A stretch of DNA of 64,000 bases from Deltaproteobacteria bacterium (GCA_007130885.1 SLRQ01000025.1:28756-92755); one strand, 5' to 3'. Positions 1-10,225 are shown, counted from the first letter of the stretch. The notes: a model not told the origin generated them from the sequence alone. Translations and numbers: made by a program.

Positions 1-97
1 GGGTGTCGACGACCACGTGGGCATTCGACTCGCAAAGGGTCGGGTGAGAGCGCGGGTGACCGGTACCGATCTGGAAACGAAGCCCCATAAGGCGTAA
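1..97 (+). CDS. xseA: Exodeoxyribonuclease VII large subunit, C-terminal fragment (runs off window start)
   Basis: Frame starting at base 2 reads GVDDHVGIRLAKGRVRARVTGTDLETKPHKA* ending TAA at 97; immediately upstream of xseB. Confidence 0.6.
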   Translation, partial: GVDDHVGIRLAKGRVRARVTGTDLETKPHKA

Positions 98-157
98 GAG
101 AGGGCAATCGTTGACATGAGCATCGGTCGGAGCCAACCTTCCTGAACGGAGCGGACT

Positions 158-418
158 ATGCCCAACAAAAAAACAGACGAAGAGTCCTTGGAAGAAGCGC
201 CGTATGAAAAGGTCATGGAGAGGCTCGCCGCCACCGTGGAAGCGTTGGAACGGGGTGATCTCGTCCTCGAGGAGCAGATCCGTCGTTTCGAGGAGGGAGT
301 GAAGTTGGTACGTCGAGGTCAAGCCCTCCTGGACGAGGCCGAGCGAAAGGTCGAGGTTCTCCTCGATGATGGCGGCACGGCTCCTCTGGAGGACACGGAA
401 GGCGGCGGGACGGAATGA
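158..418 (+). CDS. xseB: Exodeoxyribonuclease VII small subunit
   Basis: 86 aa, YEKVMERLAATVEALERGDLVLEEQIRRFEEGVKLVRRGQALLDEAERKVEVL matches XseB pattern. Confidence 0.93.
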   Translation: MPNKKTDEESLEEAPYEKVMERLAATVEALERGDLVLEEQIRRFEEGVKLVRRGQALLDEAERKVEVLLDDGGTAPLEDTEGGGTE

Positions 419-903
419 CTCGCGGTCATGTCACCATAATCGATGACGACAAGGACGCTCGTCAGATGCTCCGGATGGCTCTGGAGGCGGAGGGGATGGA
501 GGTGGGAGAGGTGCATAGCGGCCTGCGTCTCATAAGCACACTCCATGTCGACAAGCCCGATGTGATCTTGATGGAGGTCGTTCTGTCTTGGGTCAATGGA
601 ATAGACCTGTGCAAGTCGATAAAAAAGAACCCTGCTTTTCGTGATATCCCGGTGGTCTTTATTTCAGAGCGTCGCCGATCGGAGGACATCGTCGAGGGTC
701 TAAGTGCGGGTGCGGTGGATTACTTTCCCAAACCCATTCATCTGTCGCGCCTCATACCCAGGGTGAGAGAGATAATCGATTCACGCCACCCCGAGGCGAG
801 CAAGGGAGCTGGAGCCTGGCCGGAAACTTACGGCGCCTGGGAAGAGCAGGTTGACCCGGGGTCCGGTCGCACCGGAGATGATGAGCCGGAGCGGCAGTCG
901 TGA
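415..903 (+). CDS. Single-domain response regulator (receiver) with Glu at phospho-acceptor position
   Basis: VTIIDDDKDARQMLRMALEAEG...PDVILMEVVLSWVNGIDL...DYFPKPI; 4-bp ATGA overlap with xseB. Confidence 0.85.
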   Translation: MTRGHVTIIDDDKDARQMLRMALEAEGMEVGEVHSGLRLISTLHVDKPDVILMEVVLSWVNGIDLCKSIKKNPAFRDIPVVFISERRRSEDIVEGLSAGAVDYFPKPIHLSRLIPRVREIIDSRHPEASKGAGAWPETYGAWEEQVDPGSGRTGDDEPERQS

Positions 904-1859
904 GCGCTGGCGTGGGGGAGCTTGCCGCGTGGCTGGAGGAGTGTGCCGCGGAGATCGAGATCTGGCTGTCTTCATGGGTCGCCGGCCTGGAAGAGCGGCT
1001 TCAAGGCCGGCCGCCGCTGGCCGAAGCGATGGCATACGCGGTGCTGGGGGGCGGGAAGAGGCTGCGCCCCGCGCTCGTCGTAGCCTCCGCGGTGGCGTGT
1101 AACCCCGAAAAGGCGGGCGATTTCGGGGCCAGAACGGATCTGGTGCGCGATGCGGCCTGCGCCGTGGAGCTGATCCACTGCTACAGCCTGGTACACGATG
1201 ATTTACCCGCCATGGATGATGATGATTTGCGCAGAAATCGGCCCACTTGCCACCGCGTGTATGGCGATGCGTTGGCCATTCTGGCCGGGGACGCCCTGTT
1301 GACCGACGCTTTCAGCATACTCGCCGGCGGGGTAGGCTCGCCGGAAGGCCGGCATGGGAAGATCCCGTCCGATGCCGTAGCCCGGCTGCGACTAGTCGAG
1401 ATGCTTTCCCGGGCAGCCGGCAGTGCGGGGATGGTGGGTGGTCAGGTCGTGGATGTATCTCGATCGGCGGTTGGGGGGGGGCTCGACGCGGTGGAAGGAG
1501 TCCATTGCTTGAAGACGGGGCAACTGCTTGCCTTTTCGTGCGCGGCAGGAGCCGAGGCTGTCGGTGCCGGCCGGGAGCTGGTCTCCAACCTGTGGAGTTT
1601 CGGGGAGACGGTGGGCCTCATCTTTCAGATTGCGGACGATATACTGGACGAAACCGCTGACCCGGCCGAGATGGGTAAGCGCACCGGCAAGGATCGAGAG
1701 CGCGGGGTCGCGACGGTAACGGGCGCCGTGGGCCTCCAAGGCGCTCGGTTGCGAGCCCGCGAGCTTGCCGGCGAAGCTGCTTCGCTGCTCGGCGGTCTTG
1801 GTGAAAGCGCGGCGTTGCTTCGATCTCTTCCGGCCTGGCTGGTAGCTCGAAGTGAGTAA
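900..1859 (+). CDS. ispA: Polyprenyl (farnesyl/geranyl) diphosphate synthase
   Basis: GGGKRLRPAL, first Asp-rich motif LVHDDLPAMDDDDLRRNRPTCH, second Asp-rich motif FQIADDILDE; 4-bp overlap with upstream gene. Confidence 0.93.
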   Translation: MSAGVGELAAWLEECAAEIEIWLSSWVAGLEERLQGRPPLAEAMAYAVLGGGKRLRPALVVASAVACNPEKAGDFGARTDLVRDAACAVELIHCYSLVHDDLPAMDDDDLRRNRPTCHRVYGDALAILAGDALLTDAFSILAGGVGSPEGRHGKIPSDAVARLRLVEMLSRAAGSAGMVGGQVVDVSRSAVGGGLDAVEGVHCLKTGQLLAFSCAAGAEAVGAGRELVSNLWSFGETVGLIFQIADDILDETADPAEMGKRTGKDRERGVATVTGAVGLQGARLRARELAGEAASLLGGLGESAALLRSLPAWLVARSE

Positions 1860-2601
1860 GAAGGTTCGGATAGATCAGCTTTTGGTGGACAGGAAGATCG
1901 TCTCCTCCCGCTCCCGCGCGCAGGCGCTGATAATGGCCGGTAAGGTGCTGGCCGATGAGTTTCGCGTCGAAAAAGCCGGACAACGAGTTCCGGTGGATGC
2001 CGCCATTAGAATCAAGGAGGCGGACCATCCGTATGTCTCCCGCGGCGGGGTCAAGCTCCAGCACGCCTTGCGGAGCTTCGATCTGGACCCGGCCGGTCTG
2101 CGTTGTCTCGATCTTGGTGCCTCAACGGGCGGGTTTACGGACTGTTTACTTTCCCGAGGTGCAAAAGAGGTGATCTCGGTCGATGTGGGCTACGGTCAGC
2201 TCCATCCACGACTGCGCTCGGATCGGCGTGTCAAGGTGCTCGAGCGCACAAATGCCCGTTACCTGACACTCGAAGACATTGGAGGAGAGCCGGTGGACTT
2301 CGTCGTTGTGGACTGCTCGTTCATTTCGATCGAGCTGCTGATACCGGCCATATCTAGCTGCATTCTGCCTGGTGGCCGCACCGTGGCGCTCGTGAAGCCG
2401 CAGTTCGAGGTTGGCCGCGGAGAGGTGGGCAAGGGCGGAGTAGTACGCGATTCGAAATCGCGGCGGGCGGCGGTGGACAAGGTTTCCAGCGCGTTCACCC
2501 GCCGCGGATTCTCGGTCTTGGCGGTAGTCGAGTCACCGATCCGCGGACCGGCCGGCAACGTCGAATACCTCATGCACGCGGTACGGTCGCGCCTGGATTA
2601 G
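1852..2601 (+). CDS. tlyA: TlyA-type rRNA (cytidine-2'-O)-methyltransferase / hemolysin A family (S4 + FtsJ-like)
   Basis: RIDQLLVDRKIVSSRSRAQALIMAGKVL (S4), YVSRGGVKLQHAL, CLDLGASTGGFTDCLLSRGA, LVKPQFEVGR; GTG start. Confidence 0.92.
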   Translation: MSKKVRIDQLLVDRKIVSSRSRAQALIMAGKVLADEFRVEKAGQRVPVDAAIRIKEADHPYVSRGGVKLQHALRSFDLDPAGLRCLDLGASTGGFTDCLLSRGAKEVISVDVGYGQLHPRLRSDRRVKVLERTNARYLTLEDIGGEPVDFVVVDCSFISIELLIPAISSCILPGGRTVALVKPQFEVGRGEVGKGGVVRDSKSRRAAVDKVSSAFTRRGFSVLAVVESPIRGPAGNVEYLMHAVRSRLD

Positions 2602-4862
2602 GCTTCTCCTGGAGCCTCCTCCTCCGCTTCCGCCACATCGTCTTCCTCGATAACGTGGAACTCGATGCGGTTGTTCATGGCGCGGCCGCGCTGAGTGAGG
2701 TTGGGTGCCACGGGGCGATCCTGTCCCAGCCCCGCGGTCTCTACGCGATCGCCGTCTATGCCCTGAACGACGAGGTATCGCCGGACCTCATCCGCCCTGG
2801 CCTTTGAGATGCGCTTGCTATCCTCTTCGGGAGCTTGATTGTCGGTGTGGCCCTCGACTCGGATGCGCCCTATCTTGTGGCGAGTCATCAAGTCGATGAC
2901 CTGCTCGAGCACGGGGTGGCTCTCGGAAAGCAGGTTGGCCGTGTCGTCCTCGAAGGCCACGCGCTGTGCCATCTCGAACTCCTCGCCGTCGAAAGTAACG
3001 AGCGCTTCCTCCGGCTCGGGAGCAACCATGATGTCCGCCTCGATCTTCTCGCCTTCCTCTATGGCGAGATTTATCTGTCGCCAAAGGAAACCGTCGGCCG
3101 CGATGCGAAGGAGGTACTCGCCGGGAGGAACGCTGGCCTCGAGGCGACCCGTCTCGTCGGTTGAGACCGTTTGGGTTTCGTCTCCCTCGATGGTTACCTC
3201 GGCGCTCGCGGGTTCTCCTTCTTCCGCGCAAAGCACCGACAGGGCGAGCACGCCGGGCTCGATTACCATGACCTCTTCTTCTTCCTCCACAGGTTCGGGC
3301 TTTGCGACCTCTTCCGGGATTCTCTCGAGAGCAGCGTCCAAGGTCGTCGTCTCACCGGCTTCGATGCTGGCAACCTTGGTTACAGGCTCGTATCCCGTCA
3401 GGCTCACGACAACCTCCAGCTCACCCTCCTGAAGCCTGTGAGTCCGGTAAGAGCCTTCCGTGTTGGAGGCGGCGGGGTAGGTCGCCGCCTCTGGAATCGA
3501 GACGACGGCGCCCACGAGTACCTCTCCTGATTCCGCGTCGGTTACCACGCCTGTCAGCCAGCCGGTGTTCGGATCGAATCCCGGTGGCGGCTCGAAAGCA
3601 GGCTCGGTCCTAGGAGCTGGAGCCGCGGGGACGTGATGCCCGCCGAATGGATCGATGATGTAGCTCACGCCCAACATGAGGTTCCAAGGCATTAGTGCTG
3701 GAATACCGTCTACCGCCCGGCCGCCCACGGCCAGGTCCACAGCGGCCGTAAAGGTGAGGTCCCGAGTCGCGGTCACCCGTGCGCCCAGGGAGAGCACATG
3801 CGATATCAGCTCTCCGTAGTTTACGGTGCCTTCGGCTCCGGAGACGACGATCTCTCCGAGCGGGGCGTTCATTTGATAGCCGAGGAAGGGAGTGGCAATC
3901 GGGAGAGGCGCCTCGATTCCAGCTCCCACGGCGAACCTGTCGTAGCCATGGATGCCGAGCGCGAACTCCTCTGTTGGGGAGTGAGGCCAATCGTCAGTGG
4001 GATCATCGGAGCTGTCGAGCAGCATGCCCACATTGGCGTGTAGAATCAGAGGTACTTCCGCTAGCTCAAGAAGGTCCACCATGGTCATGGCCCGGGGCCA
4101 GAAGCCGACCGACCCGATGCCAGTGCCTCCGATGTTGGGGAAGAAGCCGACGCCGAGATCGGCTCCCGCGGCAACTCCCGGAATGATTGGCCAGGCGGCC
4201 TTGAGGCCGAGATCAATGTCGCCCTGAATCTGCATCAGCGGAGGGGACCCCAAGGTGTTGGATACCGACACGAAACCTACGCTGGCATAAGCCTCCATCC
4301 AGGAGGTGGCGGAGTAGCCGGCCGCCAAGATAAGCCCCTGCCTGTCGGCTTGATCGCCTTCGTGAAGAAAGTCATTGCCGGCGAAGAACTCGCCGGTAAG
4401 TCCCAATCGGAGCGTTCGCGGGATGCCCACCTGCGCCGTCGGCATGCGGGGCAAGCCCGTGGCGCCGCCGATGCCGGGGGTCGTCCGGTAGTTTGCCGGG
4501 TCGCCGGGAGCGTTGTGCATGGTTCCCGGAGACACCGCCGCTCTTGCATAGTGGGCGGGAACGTCCGTGGCTACCTCGGCCTCATCGCCGTTTTCGGCTG
4601 CGACGGCCTCGGCATCCTCCGCCTCGTCGTCCGTCTCGGCTGCGACGGCTTCGGCATCTTCCGCCTCGTCGTTCGTCTCGGCGACCTCTTCCTCGGCTTC
4701 CTCGACGGCTTCTTCAGCAGCTTCCTCACCGTTATCGGCGGCCTCTTCGTCTCCCTCCCAAGGCACCAGGCTTGTGCTCTCCGAAAGCACCTGGACCGGT
4801 ACGCTCAAGGCCAGAGCCGCGAAAATCGCTGGCAAAGTTAGCCTAAGCCCCAAACGCGTCAT
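2598..4862 (-). CDS. OmpA-family outer-membrane protein with carboxypeptidase-regulatory-like domains
   Basis: Signal-like N-terminus MTRLGLRLTLPAIFAALALSVPVQVLSE, acidic Ala/Glu repeat, GVVTDAESGEVLVGAVVSIPEA, C-terminal OmpA motif IRVEGHTDNQAPEEDSKRISKARADEVRRYLVVQGI; start moved downstream of the longest ORF. Confidence 0.85.
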   Translation of the reverse strand: MTRLGLRLTLPAIFAALALSVPVQVLSESTSLVPWEGDEEAADNGEEAAEEAVEEAEEEVAETNDEAEDAEAVAAETDDEAEDAEAVAAENGDEAEVATDVPAHYARAAVSPGTMHNAPGDPANYRTTPGIGGATGLPRMPTAQVGIPRTLRLGLTGEFFAGNDFLHEGDQADRQGLILAAGYSATSWMEAYASVGFVSVSNTLGSPPLMQIQGDIDLGLKAAWPIIPGVAAGADLGVGFFPNIGGTGIGSVGFWPRAMTMVDLLELAEVPLILHANVGMLLDSSDDPTDDWPHSPTEEFALGIHGYDRFAVGAGIEAPLPIATPFLGYQMNAPLGEIVVSGAEGTVNYGELISHVLSLGARVTATRDLTFTAAVDLAVGGRAVDGIPALMPWNLMLGVSYIIDPFGGHHVPAAPAPRTEPAFEPPPGFDPNTGWLTGVVTDAESGEVLVGAVVSIPEAATYPAASNTEGSYRTHRLQEGELEVVVSLTGYEPVTKVASIEAGETTTLDAALERIPEEVAKPEPVEEEEEVMVIEPGVLALSVLCAEEGEPASAEVTIEGDETQTVSTDETGRLEASVPPGEYLLRIAADGFLWRQINLAIEEGEKIEADIMVAPEPEEALVTFDGEEFEMAQRVAFEDDTANLLSESHPVLEQVIDLMTRHKIGRIRVEGHTDNQAPEEDSKRISKARADEVRRYLVVQGIDGDRVETAGLGQDRPVAPNLTQRGRAMNNRIEFHVIEEDDVAEAEEEAPGEA

Positions 4863-5012
4863 GTGATCTTTCGTTTGACCGACCACTTGGCCGATACCCT
4901 CATTGTCTTTCGTGCTTCCGCGAACGTCGAGGTTTGTCATGTGAGTTGCTCCTCCCAAATCTTTAGTCTACCCGAGGCTGCGCTTTCGCGCAGCGATCCC
5001 TTCTCGTTTTGT

Positions 5013-7511
5013 TCAATTGTCCAGGCGGACCCATGTTGCCCCATCTCCGCCTCTATCCTCTGATGGCACTTCCGTTCCGGACACGTGCGGAGATATGGCG
5101 AGATGCTCTCTTACCCCTCGCCGCAACGCACCCGTTCCATGACCGTGTACCACTCTAGCCCGGCCAATACCAGCCGTTACGAGCTCATCGAGCCTCTTGT
5201 CCAGGAAGGCGATGGCCTCTTCCACCCGCATACCGCGCAGATCTATGACCTGCTCATCGGCCGAGCTCGATGCATCTCCCGCTACCAGCTTGTCCGTCTT
5301 TTTTGCGCGCTCGGCGGCCGTTGATGCCATCCGAGCCTTTGCCGCTTTTCTAGGCGGGCGCCTTAGCGCTACGAGATCGTGCTTGGGTAGGCGCATTTTC
5401 AGCGCGCCGAATGCCACCAGCGCGGTGCGCTCGTCCAGATCCAGAACCTCGCCTTCACGATCGTCCATCGTGGGCGCGCGGACGAAGGTGCCGGGCTCCA
5501 GCTCCGGAAGCGGTGATTTCGAGGCCTCTTCTTGGCCCTCTGATGGACCCGATTTCGCTATAGCAGGAGATGCAGCTTCGGACTCCTCCTCATCGCGGGC
5601 CTTGTCGGTGCGAGCGAAGTTCGAGAGCTGCTCCAACTGTTGTTGCGCCTCGGAGGTGCGCTTCATCTTCGGCTCCGCCTGAAGCTTCGCGATGGTCTCT
5701 TTCACGGTCTTTCTGGCGGCCTCGATCTCTTCCGTAAGCTTCTCTCTGGCCTCGGCACGCACCTTTCGGCGTTCTTCTTCCACTTTCTTCCGCTCCAGCC
5801 GGAGACGTTCTTGCTCGGCCGTCTCGGCGGCCTGCATCTCGCGCAGCCGACTTGCCTCCCGGTCCGCCTCGGCCGTTCGCGCCTCGAGAGCATCGAGCGC
5901 GGAAGAGAGAGCGCCGCCGTCGCCGGAGAGGTGAGAGCGTGCGGCATTCAGCACCTCGCCTGGGAGACCCACGCGCGCCGCAATCTCTATTGCGCTAGAG
6001 CCCCCGGATACGTGGAGGCGTAGACGATAGGTGGGCTGCATCTTTTCGGTGTCGAAACCCACTGCCGCCGAGACGAAGCGAGGGTCGGCAGCGGCCAGAG
6101 CCTTTAGAGCCTCGAAGTGTGTCGTGACCAGAACATGAGCGCCCTTCTCGATCATTTGCTCCAGCACCGCGGTAGCCAGAGCCGATCCTTCCCTGGGGTC
6201 GGTATCAGCGCAGATCTCGTCCACCAGCACCAGCACGGCCGGGCCCGACTGCTCGAGGGCATCGCGGAGCGCCTCGAGGTGCGCGCTGAAAGTGGACAGG
6301 TCGCGCTCCAAGTCCTGCTCGTCTCCCAGCACGGCGATTATCTCGCGGTAGATCGGAAGCACCGAACCCGGCGCCGCCGGTATGGGTAGGCCGTGACGCA
6401 GCATCAAGGCGCATAGAGCCACCGCGGTCACCGTCACGGTCTTCCCGCCCGCGTTCGGTCCGGAGACCACCAGGCACTGTGGCGGCCTCTCGACCTCTCC
6501 GACGGTCGGCGGGGCCGTCGCGGGTCGACTCTCCAAACGCACGTCGTTGGGAATGACCTTCTTCCCTTGAAGCACGAGCAGAGGGTGGCACAGCGAGCGC
6601 AGATCGAAGGCCGCATCCTCTTCGGTACGCATGCTCGGCGGCGCCGCGTCGAGATCGTCAGCCAATCTAGCGCTCGCTTCGATGAGATCGAGCTCGCCGA
6701 TGCACTCCATGTCTCTATGAATAGAATCGGAGCGGGAGCCGACCAGGCGTGTCAGCTCCGCCAGAACCATGCGGACGGCCTCCGCTTCCTCGGCGATGGC
6801 CACCGCGAGATCGTTGCCCAGGGATATCAGCGAGGGCGGCTCGATGAAGACCGTCTCGCCGGTGTTGGACACGTTGTGGACTATTCCGCCGACCTGGTAG
6901 CGGAACGAGGCCTTGATAGGCAGGACGTAGCGATCGCCGCGAACGGAGAAGTAAGGCTCCTGCAGCTTGTCCGTCCACTCGCGGCTTCTGGTCATGTCCT
7001 CGGCGGTACGGCGGAGGCGTCCGTGAAGACCTCGCACGCGGGTGCGGGTTTCAGCTACATCGGTCGATGCTTCGTCGGTCACCGTGCCGCCGGGGTCTAT
7101 TGAACGCTCGATACGGCGAGCCAGCGGTTCTCCGCCTCCGGCTTCCGGCCACCGACCGGCAATCTCTCCCAGCGTGGATCGATGGCGGCTCATGAAGTGC
7201 GCGGCTTCCGATCCGCACCGGAGCACCGAGGCGACTTCTCGAAGAGCTTCGCCGTCCAAGATCCCCTCCTTGGATACCCTGACGAGGTGCCGTCGTACAT
7301 CCGGAACTTCTCCAAGCGGGCTCATCTCGCCTTCACGATGAACTCCTCGCATGGCCTCGATATCAGTGAGGCGGCTCAGGATCTCTTTTTCGCTTTCCAG
7401 AGGCCCAAGATCCGCGGCCTTCTCGCGACCGAACACCGTCCTGGTCCTCTTCGAGAGCGCCGCGAGGAGATGTTGCCAACCCAGGAGGCGGTTTCTTGCC
7501 CCTTCGCGCAT
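5013..7511 (-). CDS. mutS2: Endonuclease MutS2 (MutS-like ATPase with Smr domain)
   Basis: VSGPNAGGKTVTVTAVALCALMLRHGLPIPA, VLVDEICADTDPREGSALA, C-terminal Smr VIDLRGMRVEEAIAFLDKRLDELVTAGIGRARVVHGHGTGALR. Confidence 0.95.
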   Translation of the reverse strand: MREGARNRLLGWQHLLAALSKRTRTVFGREKAADLGPLESEKEILSRLTDIEAMRGVHREGEMSPLGEVPDVRRHLVRVSKEGILDGEALREVASVLRCGSEAAHFMSRHRSTLGEIAGRWPEAGGGEPLARRIERSIDPGGTVTDEASTDVAETRTRVRGLHGRLRRTAEDMTRSREWTDKLQEPYFSVRGDRYVLPIKASFRYQVGGIVHNVSNTGETVFIEPPSLISLGNDLAVAIAEEAEAVRMVLAELTRLVGSRSDSIHRDMECIGELDLIEASARLADDLDAAPPSMRTEEDAAFDLRSLCHPLLVLQGKKVIPNDVRLESRPATAPPTVGEVERPPQCLVVSGPNAGGKTVTVTAVALCALMLRHGLPIPAAPGSVLPIYREIIAVLGDEQDLERDLSTFSAHLEALRDALEQSGPAVLVLVDEICADTDPREGSALATAVLEQMIEKGAHVLVTTHFEALKALAAADPRFVSAAVGFDTEKMQPTYRLRLHVSGGSSAIEIAARVGLPGEVLNAARSHLSGDGGALSSALDALEARTAEADREASRLREMQAAETAEQERLRLERKKVEEERRKVRAEAREKLTEEIEAARKTVKETIAKLQAEPKMKRTSEAQQQLEQLSNFARTDKARDEEESEAASPAIAKSGPSEGQEEASKSPLPELEPGTFVRAPTMDDREGEVLDLDERTALVAFGALKMRLPKHDLVALRRPPRKAAKARMASTAAERAKKTDKLVAGDASSSADEQVIDLRGMRVEEAIAFLDKRLDELVTAGIGRARVVHGHGTGALRRGVREHLAISPHVSGTEVPSEDRGGDGATWVRLDN

Positions 7512-7794
7512 GTTCTAGCGCCGCCTGCTCGCCTCGCGGCGCCGTTCCGTAAAACCCTTCATGCAGTTGAGATTGCTGGGGTCGAAGAGCTGTGTCAAGC
7601 CACTGTATCCCTGAGCTGTCCCCTCTATCGTCCGAGTCGCTTGGTAGAGGAATCCCGAGGTATTTCGATCGCTTGGGGTTCAATCTGAAGGCGAGGAAGA
7701 GACGGTGTGCTAAGTAGGCCGTTTGAATCAGGTATCGGGCGAGTTTGTACCCTTTTACGAGCGAGCGCGGGAGCGCGGCATGGCGAGCGCGGGT

Positions 7795-8700
7795 ATGGTA
7801 GATAAGAGACCAATGGCTCCGCTCTCCAGATGTTGGTTGGTGATTCTCTTCTTTTGTGTTGGGTGCGCCTCCTCGCCGGTCTTGCCTGAAAGCGACGATG
7901 TCGAGCCGAGCGACCCGTCCATGGAGGAGTCCGAGGACGGCGTTCCGAAGGAGGGTGAGGACGAGGAGCCCTTGGAGGAGCCTCGAGAAGAGTCCGGAGA
8001 GAATGAAGACGAGGAGGGCGGGCCTAGCGAAGCCGTCGAGGATCCTCATGCCGTGCTGATGGAGGCGGCCGAGGCTGTCGATGCGGGCCGGTTCGGCGAG
8101 GCCATCAGCTTGCTGCGCGGGGTTCTGTCGGTGATGCCTACTTGGTCCGCCGCGCATCTGGAGCTTGCCCAAGCTCTGCTCTTGAGCGGAGGAAATCCGG
8201 AGGAGATTGGGCAGCACCTTCAGGAGGCAAGGCTTCTGGGCAGAAAGAGCGCCAGGTTCTACTACCTCGAGGGACTTCTCATGGAGGAGAGGGGGCAGCC
8301 TAAAATGGCGGCGGCGGCATACGAACAGGCCGTGGAGATGCGCCCGAGCCTGCTGGATGCGCGCGTTCGATTGGGGCGGCTTCTTTTGGATGAGGGTCAC
8401 AACGAGGATGCCATCATCCATTTGGAGGCAGCCGTGCGGATTGATCATGCGTTTCTGCCGGCTCGCGCCAATCTGGCCCTTGCATACGAGGCGGTGGGTC
8501 TCATCGAGGAAGCGGCGGAACAGATGATGAGGATCGCCGACCTCTACCCGGAAAACGCTTTTCACCTACATCGTTTGGCCGAGCTCTACGAGCGTCACGG
8601 CATGGTCGAGAAGGCTCGCGAGGTCAGAGAACGGGCCGAAAAAGTGAAACCGGGGCCTGACCGGCCGCCTATGCGCCCGCTTCTCCCGTCCAGGCGTTGA
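7795..8700 (+). CDS. TPR-repeat lipoprotein
   Basis: Lipobox LVILFFCVGCASS, acidic linker, then TPR repeats (AAYEQAVEMRPSLLDARVRLGRLLLDEG...). Confidence 0.8.
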   Translation: MVDKRPMAPLSRCWLVILFFCVGCASSPVLPESDDVEPSDPSMEESEDGVPKEGEDEEPLEEPREESGENEDEEGGPSEAVEDPHAVLMEAAEAVDAGRFGEAISLLRGVLSVMPTWSAAHLELAQALLLSGGNPEEIGQHLQEARLLGRKSARFYYLEGLLMEERGQPKMAAAAYEQAVEMRPSLLDARVRLGRLLLDEGHNEDAIIHLEAAVRIDHAFLPARANLALAYEAVGLIEEAAEQMMRIADLYPENAFHLHRLAELYERHGMVEKAREVRERAEKVKPGPDRPPMRPLLPSRR

Positions 8701-8706
8701 AACTCT

Positions 8707-10146
8707 TCAGGTGCGGAAAGGGTCTTCGAGGTTGTCGGCTTCGGGTTTCCTGTCGAGTCGAACTATGGTCTCGAGGTGATGGGTCTGGGGAAACATGTCC
8801 AGGGGCTGCACGGAGGTCACCTCGTACCCGAACGGGATGAGCCAAGCGAGATCCGGTGCCAGGGTCGTCGGGTTGCAAGAAACGTAGATCACCCTTCCTG
8901 GAGCCGCTCTTCCTATCCTTCTCATTACCTTGCCGCCGGTTCCGGATCTTGGGGGGTCGAGCAAGATGAGATCCGGAGGAGCTCCCGCCTTCTCGAGCAG
9001 GACCGGAAGGCCGCGTCTAGCATCCGCGGCCATGAAGCTGACGTTGCGAAACCCCTCCCGCTCCGCCGTCCGGCGAGCCGAATCAACCGCATTGGGGACT
9101 ACCTCCAGGCCGAAGACCCGAGCGGCGCGGCGGGCAAGCAGAAGTGAAAAGGTGCCCACGCCGCAAAAGATGTCGATCGCTGTCTCGTCGCCGGTAAGCT
9201 CGGCCGTCTCGATGACAAGGTCGACCAGCTTCTCCGCCTGGGCCGTGTTGGTTTGGAAAAAAGTCTCCAGCTCGACCCGAAACAGTATGCCGCCCAGCTT
9301 CTCCATGATGTGGTCGCGACCGTGGAGTACCTCCAGGCGTTCGGCGGCAACTGCATCGGCCGGTGAGTCGGTCACCGCTCTCACCACGCTTTCGAGGCCC
9401 TCGTGTCGTTCGGCCAGCTCGCCAGCGAGTCTTTCGGCGTTTGGAAAAGGATCGGATGTAGTGACAAGTCCGGCCATCATCTCACCCGTTCCTCGCCCTT
9501 CTCTGATTACCAGGTGTCGAAGGAGGCCGGTTCGGCGGCGTCGGTCCCATGAAGGGAGGGCTCTTTCGCGAACGAGCCTCTTGACCGTCAGCGCGAGATC
9601 CATGGCTCTTTGTGAGGGGAGCAGGCAGCCCTCCAGCTCCAAAACCTCGTCGAAGCGGCCTCGACGGTGTAGACCCAGCACGCCGTTTTGGTCGAACGAG
9701 AACTCCATCTTGTTCCGGTAGCCATGGGCGTCCTCTGAAGGGACGATCGGATGGTATGGAAGACCTTTCGGCAGCCCACCAAGCCTCTCCAGGCTCTCTC
9801 GAAGGAGATCTTCCTTGGCTCGAAGCTGCGCGCTGTAACTCATGTGTTGCCATGAGCAGCCGCCGCATTTGCCGAAATGGGTGCAAGGCGGCTTCTCTCT
9901 CTCCGGGGAGGGAGTCATGACCTCTACGAGCTCCCCTTCGCAGTGACGCCGATGCGTTCGAGTGATCCGGGCCCGCACCCGGTCGCCTGGAGCGGTCAAG
10001 GGCACGAAAACGACCACGCCGTTTGCTCGGCCCACGCCGCGTCCTCCTTGCGCGAGCCCGTCGATGGACAGCAAGATTTCCTCGCCGCGCTTCGGCTTCT
10101 CACTCTGCTTCTTCGATGTGTCTTCTTCTGATGAACGGCCTTGCAT
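8707..10146 (-). CDS. rlmD: 23S rRNA (uracil-5-)-methyltransferase, RlmD/RumA/TrmA family
   Basis: TRAM-like N-terminus, Fe-S Cys motif CTHFGKCGGCSWQHMSY, AIDIFCGVGTFSLLLAR, LLDPPRSG, YVSCNPTTLAPDL. Confidence 0.92.
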   Translation of the reverse strand: MQGRSSEEDTSKKQSEKPKRGEEILLSIDGLAQGGRGVGRANGVVVFVPLTAPGDRVRARITRTHRRHCEGELVEVMTPSPEREKPPCTHFGKCGGCSWQHMSYSAQLRAKEDLLRESLERLGGLPKGLPYHPIVPSEDAHGYRNKMEFSFDQNGVLGLHRRGRFDEVLELEGCLLPSQRAMDLALTVKRLVRERALPSWDRRRRTGLLRHLVIREGRGTGEMMAGLVTTSDPFPNAERLAGELAERHEGLESVVRAVTDSPADAVAAERLEVLHGRDHIMEKLGGILFRVELETFFQTNTAQAEKLVDLVIETAELTGDETAIDIFCGVGTFSLLLARRAARVFGLEVVPNAVDSARRTAEREGFRNVSFMAADARRGLPVLLEKAGAPPDLILLDPPRSGTGGKVMRRIGRAAPGRVIYVSCNPTTLAPDLAWLIPFGYEVTSVQPLDMFPQTHHLETIVRLDRKPEADNLEDPFRT

Positions 10147-10200
10147 AGCCGCCCAAGATAACCCGGAGCCCTCCGTTGAGCCAGCAGAGATCCAAGGTAG

Positions 10201-10225
10201 GGACAGGCTTGACAGGTGACTGTCC
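10201..10225. repeat. Short inverted repeat GGACAG-N13-CTGTCC
   Basis: Direct reading of intergenic sequence between divergent genes. Confidence 0.5.

Noticed and set aside
7363-8565. 400-aa minus ORF opposite the TPR lipoprotein
   Set aside because: No recognisable domain; overlaps both mutS2 5' end and a well-supported lipoprotein CDS.
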